Assembly (NCBI GenBank): GCA_934095865.1
Contig: CAKOKU010000006.1
Span: forward strand, 1-64,000
Direction of reading: 5' to 3'
DNA from: an uncultured Bacilli bacterium
GTDB lineage: Bacteria > Bacillota_I > Bacilli_A > RF39 > UBA660
DNA length: 64,000 bases
In this document: positions 34,494-41,803 of the stretch, in pieces
How positions within the stretch are numbered: the stretch's first letter is position 1
How the letters are laid out: every line of letters begins with the position of its first letter
Position numbers and translations under genes: made by a program
The notes under the pieces: model-generated
Told to the model about the DNA's origin: nothing
The model's database searches: none
Seen by the model: the letters and a program-made list of their open reading frames with translations, nothing else

Positions 34494-36233
34494 ATGAAAA
34501 GAAAAAAGGGATTTACAATACCAGAACTTCTAGCTGTAATTGTTATAATAGGAGTTCTAACTGTCATGTCAGTAGGTACCTACACATCGATTAGTAAAAG
34601 TGTAAAAGAAGCTGAATTAAAAGAAAAGATAGAATATTTAAAGTCAAAAGTAATGGAATATGCTAGTGACAATAATATAGAAAGAGATACTATTACAGTT
34701 AGTACTTTAATTGATTTAGGTTACATCGAAATGGATCACCCTGAAAACGCCAAACAAGAAAAGATTGATAATCCTGTAACTGGTGGTTATTTAGATTGTA
34801 CTAACTTTACTATTGTTAGAGATTTAGATGATTATAATATAACATATGACTTAGAAGGCAGCTGCTTAACTGCTGATGTAGAATCAAAATCAGGTGAAAT
34901 AAAAACAAGTCTTTATGTTTTAACTAATAATGGCTTAAAATCTTTAGATGAATTTAAATTATCAGACAAAGATATCATTATAGATAATAATAAGGAAAAT
35001 AATGACAATAAAAATAATAACAGTGGCAGTAGTATAATTGGCGGCTTATTTGGTGGCCTACTAGAAGGGATTTTAGGCAATAATGCAAATTCAATTCTAG
35101 GTGGTATCTTTGGCGGTTTAAAAAATATTTTTAGTTGGTTATTTCCTAATGCTTTTGCAACTCCCGTAAATTCTATATATGATATTCATCCTTGGGCGGG
35201 TAGTGATGTATACTTATTTGTTGATTTTAGTGATGTCAGTTTTAATATTAAAGATAATAGTGTAACTTATGACATCGGTGGTTTAAGTACAAGTACGAAA
35301 GAAGGAAACATTTGTTCAAAATCTAATGTTAATGTAGATTGTGCCAATGTTATAAGAGTTGAATCCGTACTGTTGTTTAACAGCTTAGTTAGTGCTACCG
35401 TCAATACTGATTACGGTTATGTTACGAAAAAAGCTTTGGTTAGAATTGATAAAGAAAATCCTACCATAAAAATAGATTATGATCAAAGTTATACTAGTAA
35501 TAGTGTTCCTGTTTATTTGACTGGTGAAGATGGAGCGGGAAGTGGAATCGCTGGTTATTACTTTGGTAAAAAAGCTAGTCCAACTATTGATGATTTTACT
35601 ACAACAAGTACCTATCATGTTAACGAAAATGGTAAATATTATGCGGCGACAATTGATAACGTAGGGAATATGTCAGAAATAAAAACAATCAATATTAGTT
35701 CGATTGATAAAGATGCGCCAATTGGTTTTATAAATCCTAGTGGCCGTGATGATTGGTCAACCTCAGATTTTACTTTCAACTTTGGTTGCAGTAGTGATAC
35801 AAAAGCCGGCTGTGCAAATAAGATTGTTTATTCAATTTACAATAATGATACTAGTTCTTATATTGTTCAAAATGTAACTGTTGATGAAGCCTCTACTTCT
35901 TACACTGTAACGACACCAAATAATACTAGTCTTTCATCTATTACCTTAACTTATACAATATATGATAATGTTGGAAACTCAAGTACCAAGGTAGAAACTA
36001 TTCATACCAGAATTGATAAAGTAGACCATTCATCTAATAATAATTCTGGTGGCGGTAATCCAGGTCCAAATGATGAAAATCATGCCTGTAAAGGCTGGGA
36101 AGGCTTGGCTTGTGTCTTAGCTGGAGCCGCTGCTGGTGGTTTAGGTGGTGCTCAATTAGGTGGCGGCATCGGTGCTGCGATTGGGGCTGCGGCCGGAGCT
36201 CTTGGCGGCTTACTATGTGTAATTTTCTGTTAA
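34494..36233 (+). CDS. large prepilin-like protein with Ig-like repeats and glycine-zipper tail
   Basis: A 579-residue protein. The N-terminus KKGFTIPELLAVIVIIGVL is a type IV prepilin leader: cleavage expected after G6, mature F1, and glutamate at +5. A helical pilin stalk runs to about 65. Residues about 178-222 form a hydrophobic glycine-rich stretch (GGLFGGLLEGILG). Two or three Ig-like domains follow (IDKENPTIKIDYDQSY; YTIYDNVGNSSTKVETI). After about 530 there is a glycine-zipper tail (AGAAAGGLGGAQLGGGIGAA) ending in cysteine. It would be an assembled tip adhesin or major surface subunit. An extended -10 (TGCTATACT) and an AAGAGGT box precede it. The processing peptidase is not in this window. 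Confidence 0.78.
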   Translation: MKRKKGFTIPELLAVIVIIGVLTVMSVGTYTSISKSVKEAELKEKIEYLKSKVMEYASDNNIERDTITVSTLIDLGYIEMDHPENAKQEKIDNPVTGGYLDCTNFTIVRDLDDYNITYDLEGSCLTADVESKSGEIKTSLYVLTNNGLKSLDEFKLSDKDIIIDNNKENNDNKNNNSGSSIIGGLFGGLLEGILGNNANSILGGIFGGLKNIFSWLFPNAFATPVNSIYDIHPWAGSDVYLFVDFSDVSFNIKDNSVTYDIGGLSTSTKEGNICSKSNVNVDCANVIRVESVLLFNSLVSATVNTDYGYVTKKALVRIDKENPTIKIDYDQSYTSNSVPVYLTGEDGAGSGIAGYYFGKKASPTIDDFTTTSTYHVNENGKYYAATIDNVGNMSEIKTINISSIDKDAPIGFINPSGRDDWSTSDFTFNFGCSSDTKAGCANKIVYSIYNNDTSSYIVQNVTVDEASTSYTVTTPNNTSLSSITLTYTIYDNVGNSSTKVETIHTRIDKVDHSSNNNSGGGNPGPNDENHACKGWEGLACVLAGAAAGGLGGAQLGGGIGAAIGAAAGALGGLLCVIFC

Positions 36234-36249
36234 AAAGGATGGATTAAAA

Positions 36250-37566
36250 ATGAATAATGAAGAAATAAAGAAAAAACTAAGTAAAAAGCAAATGTTATTT
36301 ATCATAATTGCCGCTATAATTGTAATTGTCGGTATTATCTTTCTAATTATTAAGATTACGGATAAGACTGTGTATTATAAAAATGTCATAAATACTTCTT
36401 TTAATAAAATAACTACTAGTATTAATGAATTAGATAAAATAACGGGAAATAACACTTCTTTTTCTGATTCTATTATCGTAAATGGTGATATACAAGATAA
36501 TACTAGTAAAGTAGGGATAGAATTAAAGACTAATCTTAAAGATAAAATTCTTCGAGGAAAAATTAATTACAATACATATGATTTAAACTATATCTATCAA
36601 GACAATAAATCATATATAAGTTCTGATAGTATATTTAATAATACCTACCAGATTGATGGTAAACTAGGCAGTATAGATTTAGATGGTATCTTAAGCAACA
36701 TAACCATTGAAAGCAGCGCTGATACTGCTGAATTAATAAATACTATAAATAGTCTAAAAGCTATAATCACATCTTCTTTAGAAAACAAATATATCTCCAA
36801 GAAAACAACTAAGACAATAATAGATAAAACCGAAGAAAGTGTTACTAGATATTCTTATACTTTAAACAAAGAATCATTAAAAAAGTTCTTAGATAAATTA
36901 AATAAAAATAATAATTTGAAGAAAAGAATTATTAACTTAGTCAACACCATTGCTAAAGATGAAGTATTAACAGAAAGTAATTTTAGAAGTGAGCTTGAAA
37001 ATAAAATAATCAATGGTACTTTTAATATCTATACCCAGGGTAGCAAAGTTAGAAAAGTAAGTATTTATTTAGTTGATTTTCTTAATGTTGATTTTACCTC
37101 TAATAACGGTTATGATAGGGTAGAATTTACTAATGAAAAGAAATCTAACAATATAATTATTAATTACAATACTAATACTAAAGAATATACCATATCTTTA
37201 TTTCAAAAATCTAGCAAGCGTTTTGATATTATTTTTATGATGGATAATGATATAAATGCTAGTTACAGTGTATATACAAATAATGATAAAATAACGGGAA
37301 CTATTACCGTAACTGATGTTATGAATATTAAAAATCGTAAAATAAAAGCTACAATTAATTATAATAATAAAACTTTTACAATTAGCTGTACTATAAATAA
37401 GAATGATTCAGTATCTAAAATGGATGTTAGTAATGCTATAACCAATGGTACTCCTAGCGAAGAAGAACAGTTGAAATTTAAAAATGCAATTAGTGAATTT
37501 ACTAATAGTTCATTATTTAAGGATTTATCTTCTTTAGTTTTAAATTTAATAGGCAATAATAATTAA
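36250..37566 (+). CDS. membrane-anchored extracellular protein after the prepilin gene
   Basis: A 438-residue protein. A lysine-rich N-terminus (1-14) and one span (about 15-37, MLFIIIAAIIVIVGIIFLII) precede a long outer domain. That domain is beta-rich and asparagine/lysine-rich, with repeated strand-turn patterns (KLRGKINYNTYDLNYIYQDN-like and NGTFNIYTQGSKVRKVSIYL). It resembles, by pattern only, LolA-like or DUF6583-type lipid-carrier folds of Bacillota. No function is assigned. It is 16 bases after the prepilin-like gene, so the two form an operon of their own, ended by a strong bidirectional terminator. Confidence 0.75.
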   Translation: MNNEEIKKKLSKKQMLFIIIAAIIVIVGIIFLIIKITDKTVYYKNVINTSFNKITTSINELDKITGNNTSFSDSIIVNGDIQDNTSKVGIELKTNLKDKILRGKINYNTYDLNYIYQDNKSYISSDSIFNNTYQIDGKLGSIDLDGILSNITIESSADTAELINTINSLKAIITSSLENKYISKKTTKTIIDKTEESVTRYSYTLNKESLKKFLDKLNKNNNLKKRIINLVNTIAKDEVLTESNFRSELENKIINGTFNIYTQGSKVRKVSIYLVDFLNVDFTSNNGYDRVEFTNEKKSNNIIINYNTNTKEYTISLFQKSSKRFDIIFMMDNDINASYSVYTNNDKITGTITVTDVMNIKNRKIKATINYNNKTFTISCTINKNDSVSKMDVSNAITNGTPSEEEQLKFKNAISEFTNSSLFKDLSSLVLNLIGNNN

Positions 37567-37607
37567 AAGAACTCTTTTCCTCATAGTAGGAGAAGAGTTC
37601 TTTAAAT
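37564..37607. terminator. bidirectional terminator between Tad-like locus and divergent surface gene
   Basis: AAAGAACTCTT (37566-37576) and AAGAGTTCTTT (37593-37603) form an 11-bp perfect stem, with TCCT/AGGA pairing inside. T runs lie on both sides, so it can stop the plus-strand gene at 36250 and the minus-strand gene at 37609. Confidence 0.8.
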
Positions 37608-37608
37608 A

Positions 37609-39642
37609 TTAATTAGTTTCAACTATAAATGGATCATTAGAAGTACCAATGCCACTAGTTATCTTAACATCAGACTTCAAATTGATAACTGGGCGGGCAC
37701 CATAGCTGTTGTTAACCCACGTGTAGTTAAGCCAGCCGTAGCTATACTGAAACCACTCATGAGCGTGGCCGTACCAAGCGCTGAAATTAGAAGGCGACAT
37801 TGTCCAGTAATGATTCGTAGAGTATGCCCAACTTAATTTATTTAAGTGTTTAACATCCATTCCGGCAAATACCAACTCATCATACGTTATTAGACCAACT
37901 GGATAAGTTAAAGCTTGATTGCCATCTACTTTTCTTGTTTCTCCATCACTCTTAGCAACTGTATACATATCTCTATCTGTGTTGGCACAGTTGAATGTTG
38001 CTGTATCACTTGCATATCTTCCATATGGAGCAAATCTTGTATCTTTATCTGTTTGAATTCCGTTGCCACCACTATTACTATATAGACTACGGTCTCCACA
38101 GAAGCCTACGGCAGTTGAAATATAACTTGAATATCCTTTATCTGCTATATTTGTCTTGTACCATGAATCTACGGCTGTTTTGATTGTTGAATTATTTGTA
38201 TTAGCGTGTACTTCATCAAATGTTTCTGTATCGGCATCACCATACATATAACCAACATATGTTGGGTCATTATATTTACTATTGAATTGATAATTTTTAG
38301 TATTTATTGATTGAGCTGTGCCAGTAGCATTGGCTTTGGAACCATTATAGATAAGTCTTATAGAGCCATCGCCATTAATACGAACTATCTGCCAATAATA
38401 ACCGGCAAATAAAACATTATTATTCTTTACATTACCTCTGTAATAATAGGTTGTACCATAATCATCTGTTCCAGCGTATAAACCTTTATCAGATTTATCA
38501 CTCTCTAATTCAGTTTCTGTTAAGGTATTAGCAGTTAAAGTATAAGTATTACTTGCATACTCAACACCATTCCACTTTGTTTTTGTACTTGTTGTTATGG
38601 CACCAGTTATTTCATAAACAGTTATATCCCCACTGTTAGTTGACGTATACAATTTTTTAGTAGCAGTATTATACCCAATACTTTCTGTTGAATAATAGTA
38701 ATGTGTATCTCCTCCGAAAGTTAACGTAGAAGGATCAACATATTGCATATTACTTAATACATATCTACCAGTTTCACTATTGAATGTTTTTGTTGTATAA
38801 ACACGCATCTTCGTATCATTTACTGTCAAATTACTAGTGGCGTCATCAGTTTTTATTGCAGATTCCGCTATTTTTACAACAGTTCTTGTTTGACCAGTCG
38901 TACCAGTTTTTTCTAACCATTTAATTACTGGAGCTGTATTAGTTACTTTAATACCACTATCAGTTGTTGTTATATTAGCACTTTGTTTTGCCTTGATTTT
39001 TTCAATTGCAATCTCTGGTGTTGTTTGATATTCATTAGCCAAAATAGCATCATGTAAGGTGTTATATCCAGAATCAACAGGTGAATAACTGCTAGGTTCT
39101 GAAGTTACAACAATCTTTGTTTTAAAGATTTTATTCATGGCAGCCGTATCATTAATAGTAACACTTTCATCTATCCAAAAAGACACATTATAATCAATCG
39201 AATCCCCAGCACCTAAATATCCAGTAACTAAAGTCCTAGCTTCTGTACTAGTAGATAAATTTTTGTTAGAATCTTCCTCAAATTCACTTAATAATTTAAT
39301 ATCTTCATTATTAACTCTAACAGCAATATATTTACTATTCATAGTAGTACCTTCAAGCATTTCTAAATTAACATAATATTTAGCAAAAATACTACAAGTA
39401 TTAGTAATAGTAAAATTATATGGCTTTAATTTCTTACCATCTTCATCACTAATTGGATAGGCATTTTCTAAGGTAAAAGTATTGGCTTCATTAGAAATTG
39501 AAACATCAAAGCAACCGGATAATGCTTTATTATTATTATCACTTATTTTAACAAAGCGCCAATAAGCATAAGAAGAACCAATGATAGCCACCAGTATTAA
39601 TAAAACGCCACTACCAATTAACCACATTTTTTTGTTTTTCAT
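37609..39642 (-). CDS. surface protein with TasA-like N-terminal and DUF6273-like C-terminal domains
   Basis: A 677-residue secreted protein. The N-terminus is a signal or anchor segment (about 6-28, ending GSSYAYW). A TasA/camelysin-like beta domain follows (CFDVSISNEANTFTLENAYP; YNFTITNTCSIFAKYYVNLE). The middle is threonine-rich. The last 250 residues (YYYRGNVKNNNVLFAGYYWQ to YGARPVINLKSDVKITSG, ending GTSNDPFIV) form a domain shared with the protein at 46818 and like DUF6273. Tryptophan-rich WSYGWLNYTW-like runs suggest carbohydrate or surface binding. ATG 39642 has AAAGGGATT upstream; 30 more codons are open but lack a ribosome-binding site. Its promoter region is bracketed by an inverted repeat. 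Confidence 0.78.
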   Translation of the reverse strand: MKNKKMWLIGSGVLLILVAIIGSSYAYWRFVKISDNNNKALSGCFDVSISNEANTFTLENAYPISDEDGKKLKPYNFTITNTCSIFAKYYVNLEMLEGTTMNSKYIAVRVNNEDIKLLSEFEEDSNKNLSTSTEARTLVTGYLGAGDSIDYNVSFWIDESVTINDTAAMNKIFKTKIVVTSEPSSYSPVDSGYNTLHDAILANEYQTTPEIAIEKIKAKQSANITTTDSGIKVTNTAPVIKWLEKTGTTGQTRTVVKIAESAIKTDDATSNLTVNDTKMRVYTTKTFNSETGRYVLSNMQYVDPSTLTFGGDTHYYYSTESIGYNTATKKLYTSTNSGDITVYEITGAITTSTKTKWNGVEYASNTYTLTANTLTETELESDKSDKGLYAGTDDYGTTYYYRGNVKNNNVLFAGYYWQIVRINGDGSIRLIYNGSKANATGTAQSINTKNYQFNSKYNDPTYVGYMYGDADTETFDEVHANTNNSTIKTAVDSWYKTNIADKGYSSYISTAVGFCGDRSLYSNSGGNGIQTDKDTRFAPYGRYASDTATFNCANTDRDMYTVAKSDGETRKVDGNQALTYPVGLITYDELVFAGMDVKHLNKLSWAYSTNHYWTMSPSNFSAWYGHAHEWFQYSYGWLNYTWVNNSYGARPVINLKSDVKITSGIGTSNDPFIVETN

Positions 39643-39721
39643 AATAATCCCTTTCATATTTATTATTCCATAAATTAAGAAATCTATGCTTAATATTTGT
39701 TTTCTTAAAGTGTACTTTTCG

Positions 39722-39742
39722 TAGAGTTGCATACTCTATGAA
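39722..39742 (-). repeat. inverted repeat, left copy
   Basis: The 21-base sequence beginning TAGAGTTGCATAC and ending TATGAA is the exact reverse complement of 39981-40001. Each copy is itself a palindrome (arms TAGAGT / ACTCTA around a 5-base centre). It lies 80 bases upstream of the divergent surface gene. Confidence 0.85.
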
Positions 39743-39769
39743 ATTATCTGATTTTGCTTAATAAAATCC

Positions 39770-39802
39770 TTATTTGACTAAAATCTTGACTATAAATTTT
39801 AA
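39770..39802 (+). repeat. direct repeat copy A in the bracketed segment
   Basis: TTATTTGAC, six variable bases, then TTGACTATAAATTTT. A near copy occurs 91 bases downstream at 39861-39894. It contains -35-like TTGACT boxes and TATAAA, but their spacing is too short for one SigA promoter. Confidence 0.7.
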
Positions 39803-39860
39803 TTTGAAAAAATATTACAAACTCCAGAAAACTAAGGTGAATACTGACTATATTTAGTTT

Positions 39861-39894
39861 TTATTTGACCATGAATTTGACTATAAATTTTTAA
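39861..39894 (+). repeat. direct repeat copy B in the bracketed segment
   Basis: Near copy of 39770-39802: TTATTTGAC and TTGACTATAAATTTT are identical, the bases between them differ, and one extra T is present. The pair could be regulator half-sites. Confidence 0.7.
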
Positions 39895-39934
39895 AATAAA
39901 GTTATTAAAATACTAACAATAATGCTTATTTTAT

Positions 39935-39942
39935 GGTAAAAT
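39935..39942 (+). promoter_or_regulatory. outward extended -10 inside the bracketed segment
   Basis: TGGTAAAAT (TGN plus TAAAAT at 39937-39942) points to the right, away from the surface gene. No good -35 is present. If the segment were inverted, this promoter would face the surface gene. Confidence 0.35.
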
Positions 39943-39980
39943 TATATTAGAAATTAAGAATAGATGCACGTAATTACGTA

Positions 39981-40001
39981 TTCATAGAGTATGCAACTCT
40001 A
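39981..40001 (+). repeat. inverted repeat, right copy
   Basis: Exact reverse complement of 39722-39742. The palindrome extends here to CATAGAGT (39983-39990) and ACTCTATG (39996-40003) with centre ATGCA. Confidence 0.85.
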
Positions 40002-40122
40002 TGAAAAAAATTAAAGTAATAGTTTACCCTTATTAAAAAGATTTATACATAATAATTAGAAATTTACCATTAAAAAGTAAAAATTCTTAGAAATAAAACT
40101 AGAATCAAAAAAATTTATAAAA

Positions 40123-40150
40123 TTAGCACTCATATATTGACAAGTGCTAA
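40123..40150 (+). promoter_or_regulatory. CIRCE operator 1 (HrcA binding site), one base longer than canonical
   Basis: TTAGCACTC (40123-40131) and AAGTGCTAA (40142-40150) match the CIRCE inverted repeat with one changed base in the right arm. The spacer is ten bases where nine is canonical. It overlaps the -35 box of the hrcA promoter, so HrcA bound here would block RNA polymerase. Confidence 0.85.
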
Positions 40151-40165
40151 CATATAAATTATAAT
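40137..40165 (+). promoter_or_regulatory. SigA promoter of the hrcA-dnaJ heat-shock operon
   Basis: A perfect TTGACA (40137-40142), 17 bases, and a perfect TATAAT (40160-40165). The -35 lies inside CIRCE 1. This is a strong promoter kept low by HrcA. Confidence 0.9.
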
Positions 40166-40169
40166 GTAT

Positions 40170-40196
40170 TTAGCATTTTGAGATTGGAAGTGCTAA
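40170..40196 (+). promoter_or_regulatory. second, degenerate CIRCE-like operator
   Basis: TTAGCA (40170-40175) and AAGTGCTAA (40188-40196) span exactly the 27 bases of a canonical CIRCE, but three bases of the left arm are changed. It lies at the transcript start, just below the -10. Confidence 0.55.
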
Positions 40197-40222
40197 ATAT
40201 AAATAAAAGAGGTGATACTATT

Positions 40223-41230
40223 TTGAGTGACAGACAACAATTACTATTAAAAGAAATAGTTGAAAACTACATATCACACGCAAAACCTGTCGGTAGTAAA
40301 TCGCTGTGTAAGAAATTTAAATGTTCATCAGCAACGATTAGAAACGAGATGGCGTATTTAGAAGAATTAGGATATATTGAAAAAAACCACATCTCCAGTG
40401 GTCGTGTACCATCAGAGAAGGGTTATAAATATTATGTAGAAAACCTAATGCGCCCAAAAGAATTAACTGGTGAAGATATGCTAAAATTACAAACAATCTT
40501 TCAAAATCAGAATTTAGTTGTATCTGATGCCGTTAACAAGTGTGTTGATATTATTAGTGAAATAACCAATTATACCTCAGTAATATTAGGTAGCAGCTCT
40601 AAAGATAATGCCTTGCAACAAATAAACATTATTCCCTTAGCGGATAATAAAATAGTTGCACTGGTATGTACAGATAAAGGCATAGTTGAAAATAAACAAT
40701 TTGTCCTATCAGCTGATACCGACATAACAGAAGTAGTAAAAACCTGTGAAATAATAAATAAAATGTTAGTAGGTACCCCAATTGATGAAGTATCTACTAG
40801 ATTAGAATTTGAAATCAAACCAATTCTTGCTAAAAAGTTAGCGCAATATGAACAAGTATACAACATATTCTATGATGCATTTAGTAACTTTGCCAATAAT
40901 ACCGCAAATATTCACTTTAGTGGCAAATCAAACTTATTTAATCAGCCAGAATATGACAATACCGAAAGTCTAAAAAGAATAGCTAATAAATTAGAAGATA
41001 AAGATTTGGTTAAAAATATATACTCTAATGAATCAGGCATTAAAGTATATATAGGTGATGAAAATGAATTTGATAAAGATGTAACAATTATTAAAACTAA
41101 ATATCACCGAAATGGCGAAGAAGGCACTATTGCCGTAGTCGGACCTAAAAGAATGGAATATGACAAAGTAGTAGGCTTACTTCAATATATAAGTGAAAAT
41201 ATAAATGATAATGAGGAAAATGATGACTGA
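40223..41230 (+). CDS. hrcA: heat-inducible transcription repressor HrcA
   Basis: A 335-residue repressor that binds CIRCE operators and is kept active by GroEL. The winged-helix part (1-80) includes GSKSLCKKFKCSSATIRNEM and HISSGRVPSEKGYKYYVENL, both typical. The GAF-like and dimer domains follow, ending with VVGPKRMEYDKVVGLLQYIS. TTG 40223 was chosen because AGAGGTGAT stands six bases before it and MSDRQQLLLKEIV fits the family start. Two CIRCE-like sites in its own promoter show autoregulation. Its end overlaps grpE by eight bases. Confidence 0.95.
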   Translation: MSDRQQLLLKEIVENYISHAKPVGSKSLCKKFKCSSATIRNEMAYLEELGYIEKNHISSGRVPSEKGYKYYVENLMRPKELTGEDMLKLQTIFQNQNLVVSDAVNKCVDIISEITNYTSVILGSSSKDNALQQINIIPLADNKIVALVCTDKGIVENKQFVLSADTDITEVVKTCEIINKMLVGTPIDEVSTRLEFEIKPILAKKLAQYEQVYNIFYDAFSNFANNTANIHFSGKSNLFNQPEYDNTESLKRIANKLEDKDLVKNIYSNESGIKVYIGDENEFDKDVTIIKTKYHRNGEEGTIAVVGPKRMEYDKVVGLLQYISENINDNEENDD

Positions 41231-41792
41231 AGAAGAAAAGAAAAAAGACCAAGAAAAACAAGTAACACCAAAAGAAGAAACAAAAGAAACTAAACCTGAA
41301 GAGAAAAAAGAAGAAAAGAAAAAGTCGTTTTTCAAGGAAAATAAACAAACTAAAGAAATAGAAGAATTAAAGGGAAAATTAAAAGATTCTAGTGATAAGG
41401 TGATACGTCTTTCCGCAGAATTACAAAATATGCGTCGAAGATATGAAGATGAGCTTTCCAAGCGAGCTATGTATGAAGGTAGCGATTTAATTAAATCGTT
41501 ACTACCAATCATAGACAACTTTGAACGTGCTATTGCTATGGATACTAGCGAAAATGATAAATATTTAGAAGGATATAAAATGATTTATACCAATATGCTT
41601 AGTGTTTTAAAAAATATTGGTGTAACCGAAATAGATTGTTTACATAAACCTTTTGATCCTAAGTTTATGGATGCTGTTCTTACGGAAAGTATAATAGAAG
41701 AAGAACAAGGCGTAGTTTTGGATGTTTTACAAAAAGGTTATATGTATAAAGATAAATTATTAAGACCAGCGATGGTTAAAGTTAATGAATAG
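41223..41792 (+). CDS. grpE: GrpE nucleotide exchange factor
   Basis: A 189-residue DnaK exchange factor. Residues 1-45 are lysine/glutamate-rich and disordered. A long coiled coil follows (about 45-100, ending LSAELQNMRRRYEDELSKRA). The C-terminal beta domain has the GrpE signature (GVTEIDCLHKPFDPKFMDAV and VLQKGYMYKDKLLRPAMVKV). The ATG at 41223 was chosen for its distance from the GAGGA box; the adjacent ATG at 41220 and an ATG at 41205 are possible. It overlaps hrcA by eight bases, so it is translationally coupled. Confidence 0.95.
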   Translation: MTEEEKKKDQEKQVTPKEETKETKPEEKKEEKKKSFFKENKQTKEIEELKGKLKDSSDKVIRLSAELQNMRRRYEDELSKRAMYEGSDLIKSLLPIIDNFERAIAMDTSENDKYLEGYKMIYTNMLSVLKNIGVTEIDCLHKPFDPKFMDAVLTESIIEEEQGVVLDVLQKGYMYKDKLLRPAMVKVNE

Positions 41793-41803
41793 GAGAGATT
41801 AAT

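Larger units (their letters stand above)
39643..40222. other. long intergenic region with inverted repeat between divergent genes
   Basis: No coding region is visible in about 580 bases. It holds a 21-bp inverted repeat (39722-39742 and 39981-40001) bracketing 238 bases, two 33-34-base direct repeats inside that segment, an outward extended -10, and on the right the hrcA promoter with two CIRCE-like operators. The stretch 40004-40122 is AT-rich with nothing recognisable. Confidence 0.7.

Noticed and set aside
41177..41518. Minus-strand open frames opposite hrcA-grpE
   Set aside because: They are phenylalanine/serine-rich complements of the lysine- and glutamate-rich GrpE N-terminus. Operon structure clearly supports the plus strand.
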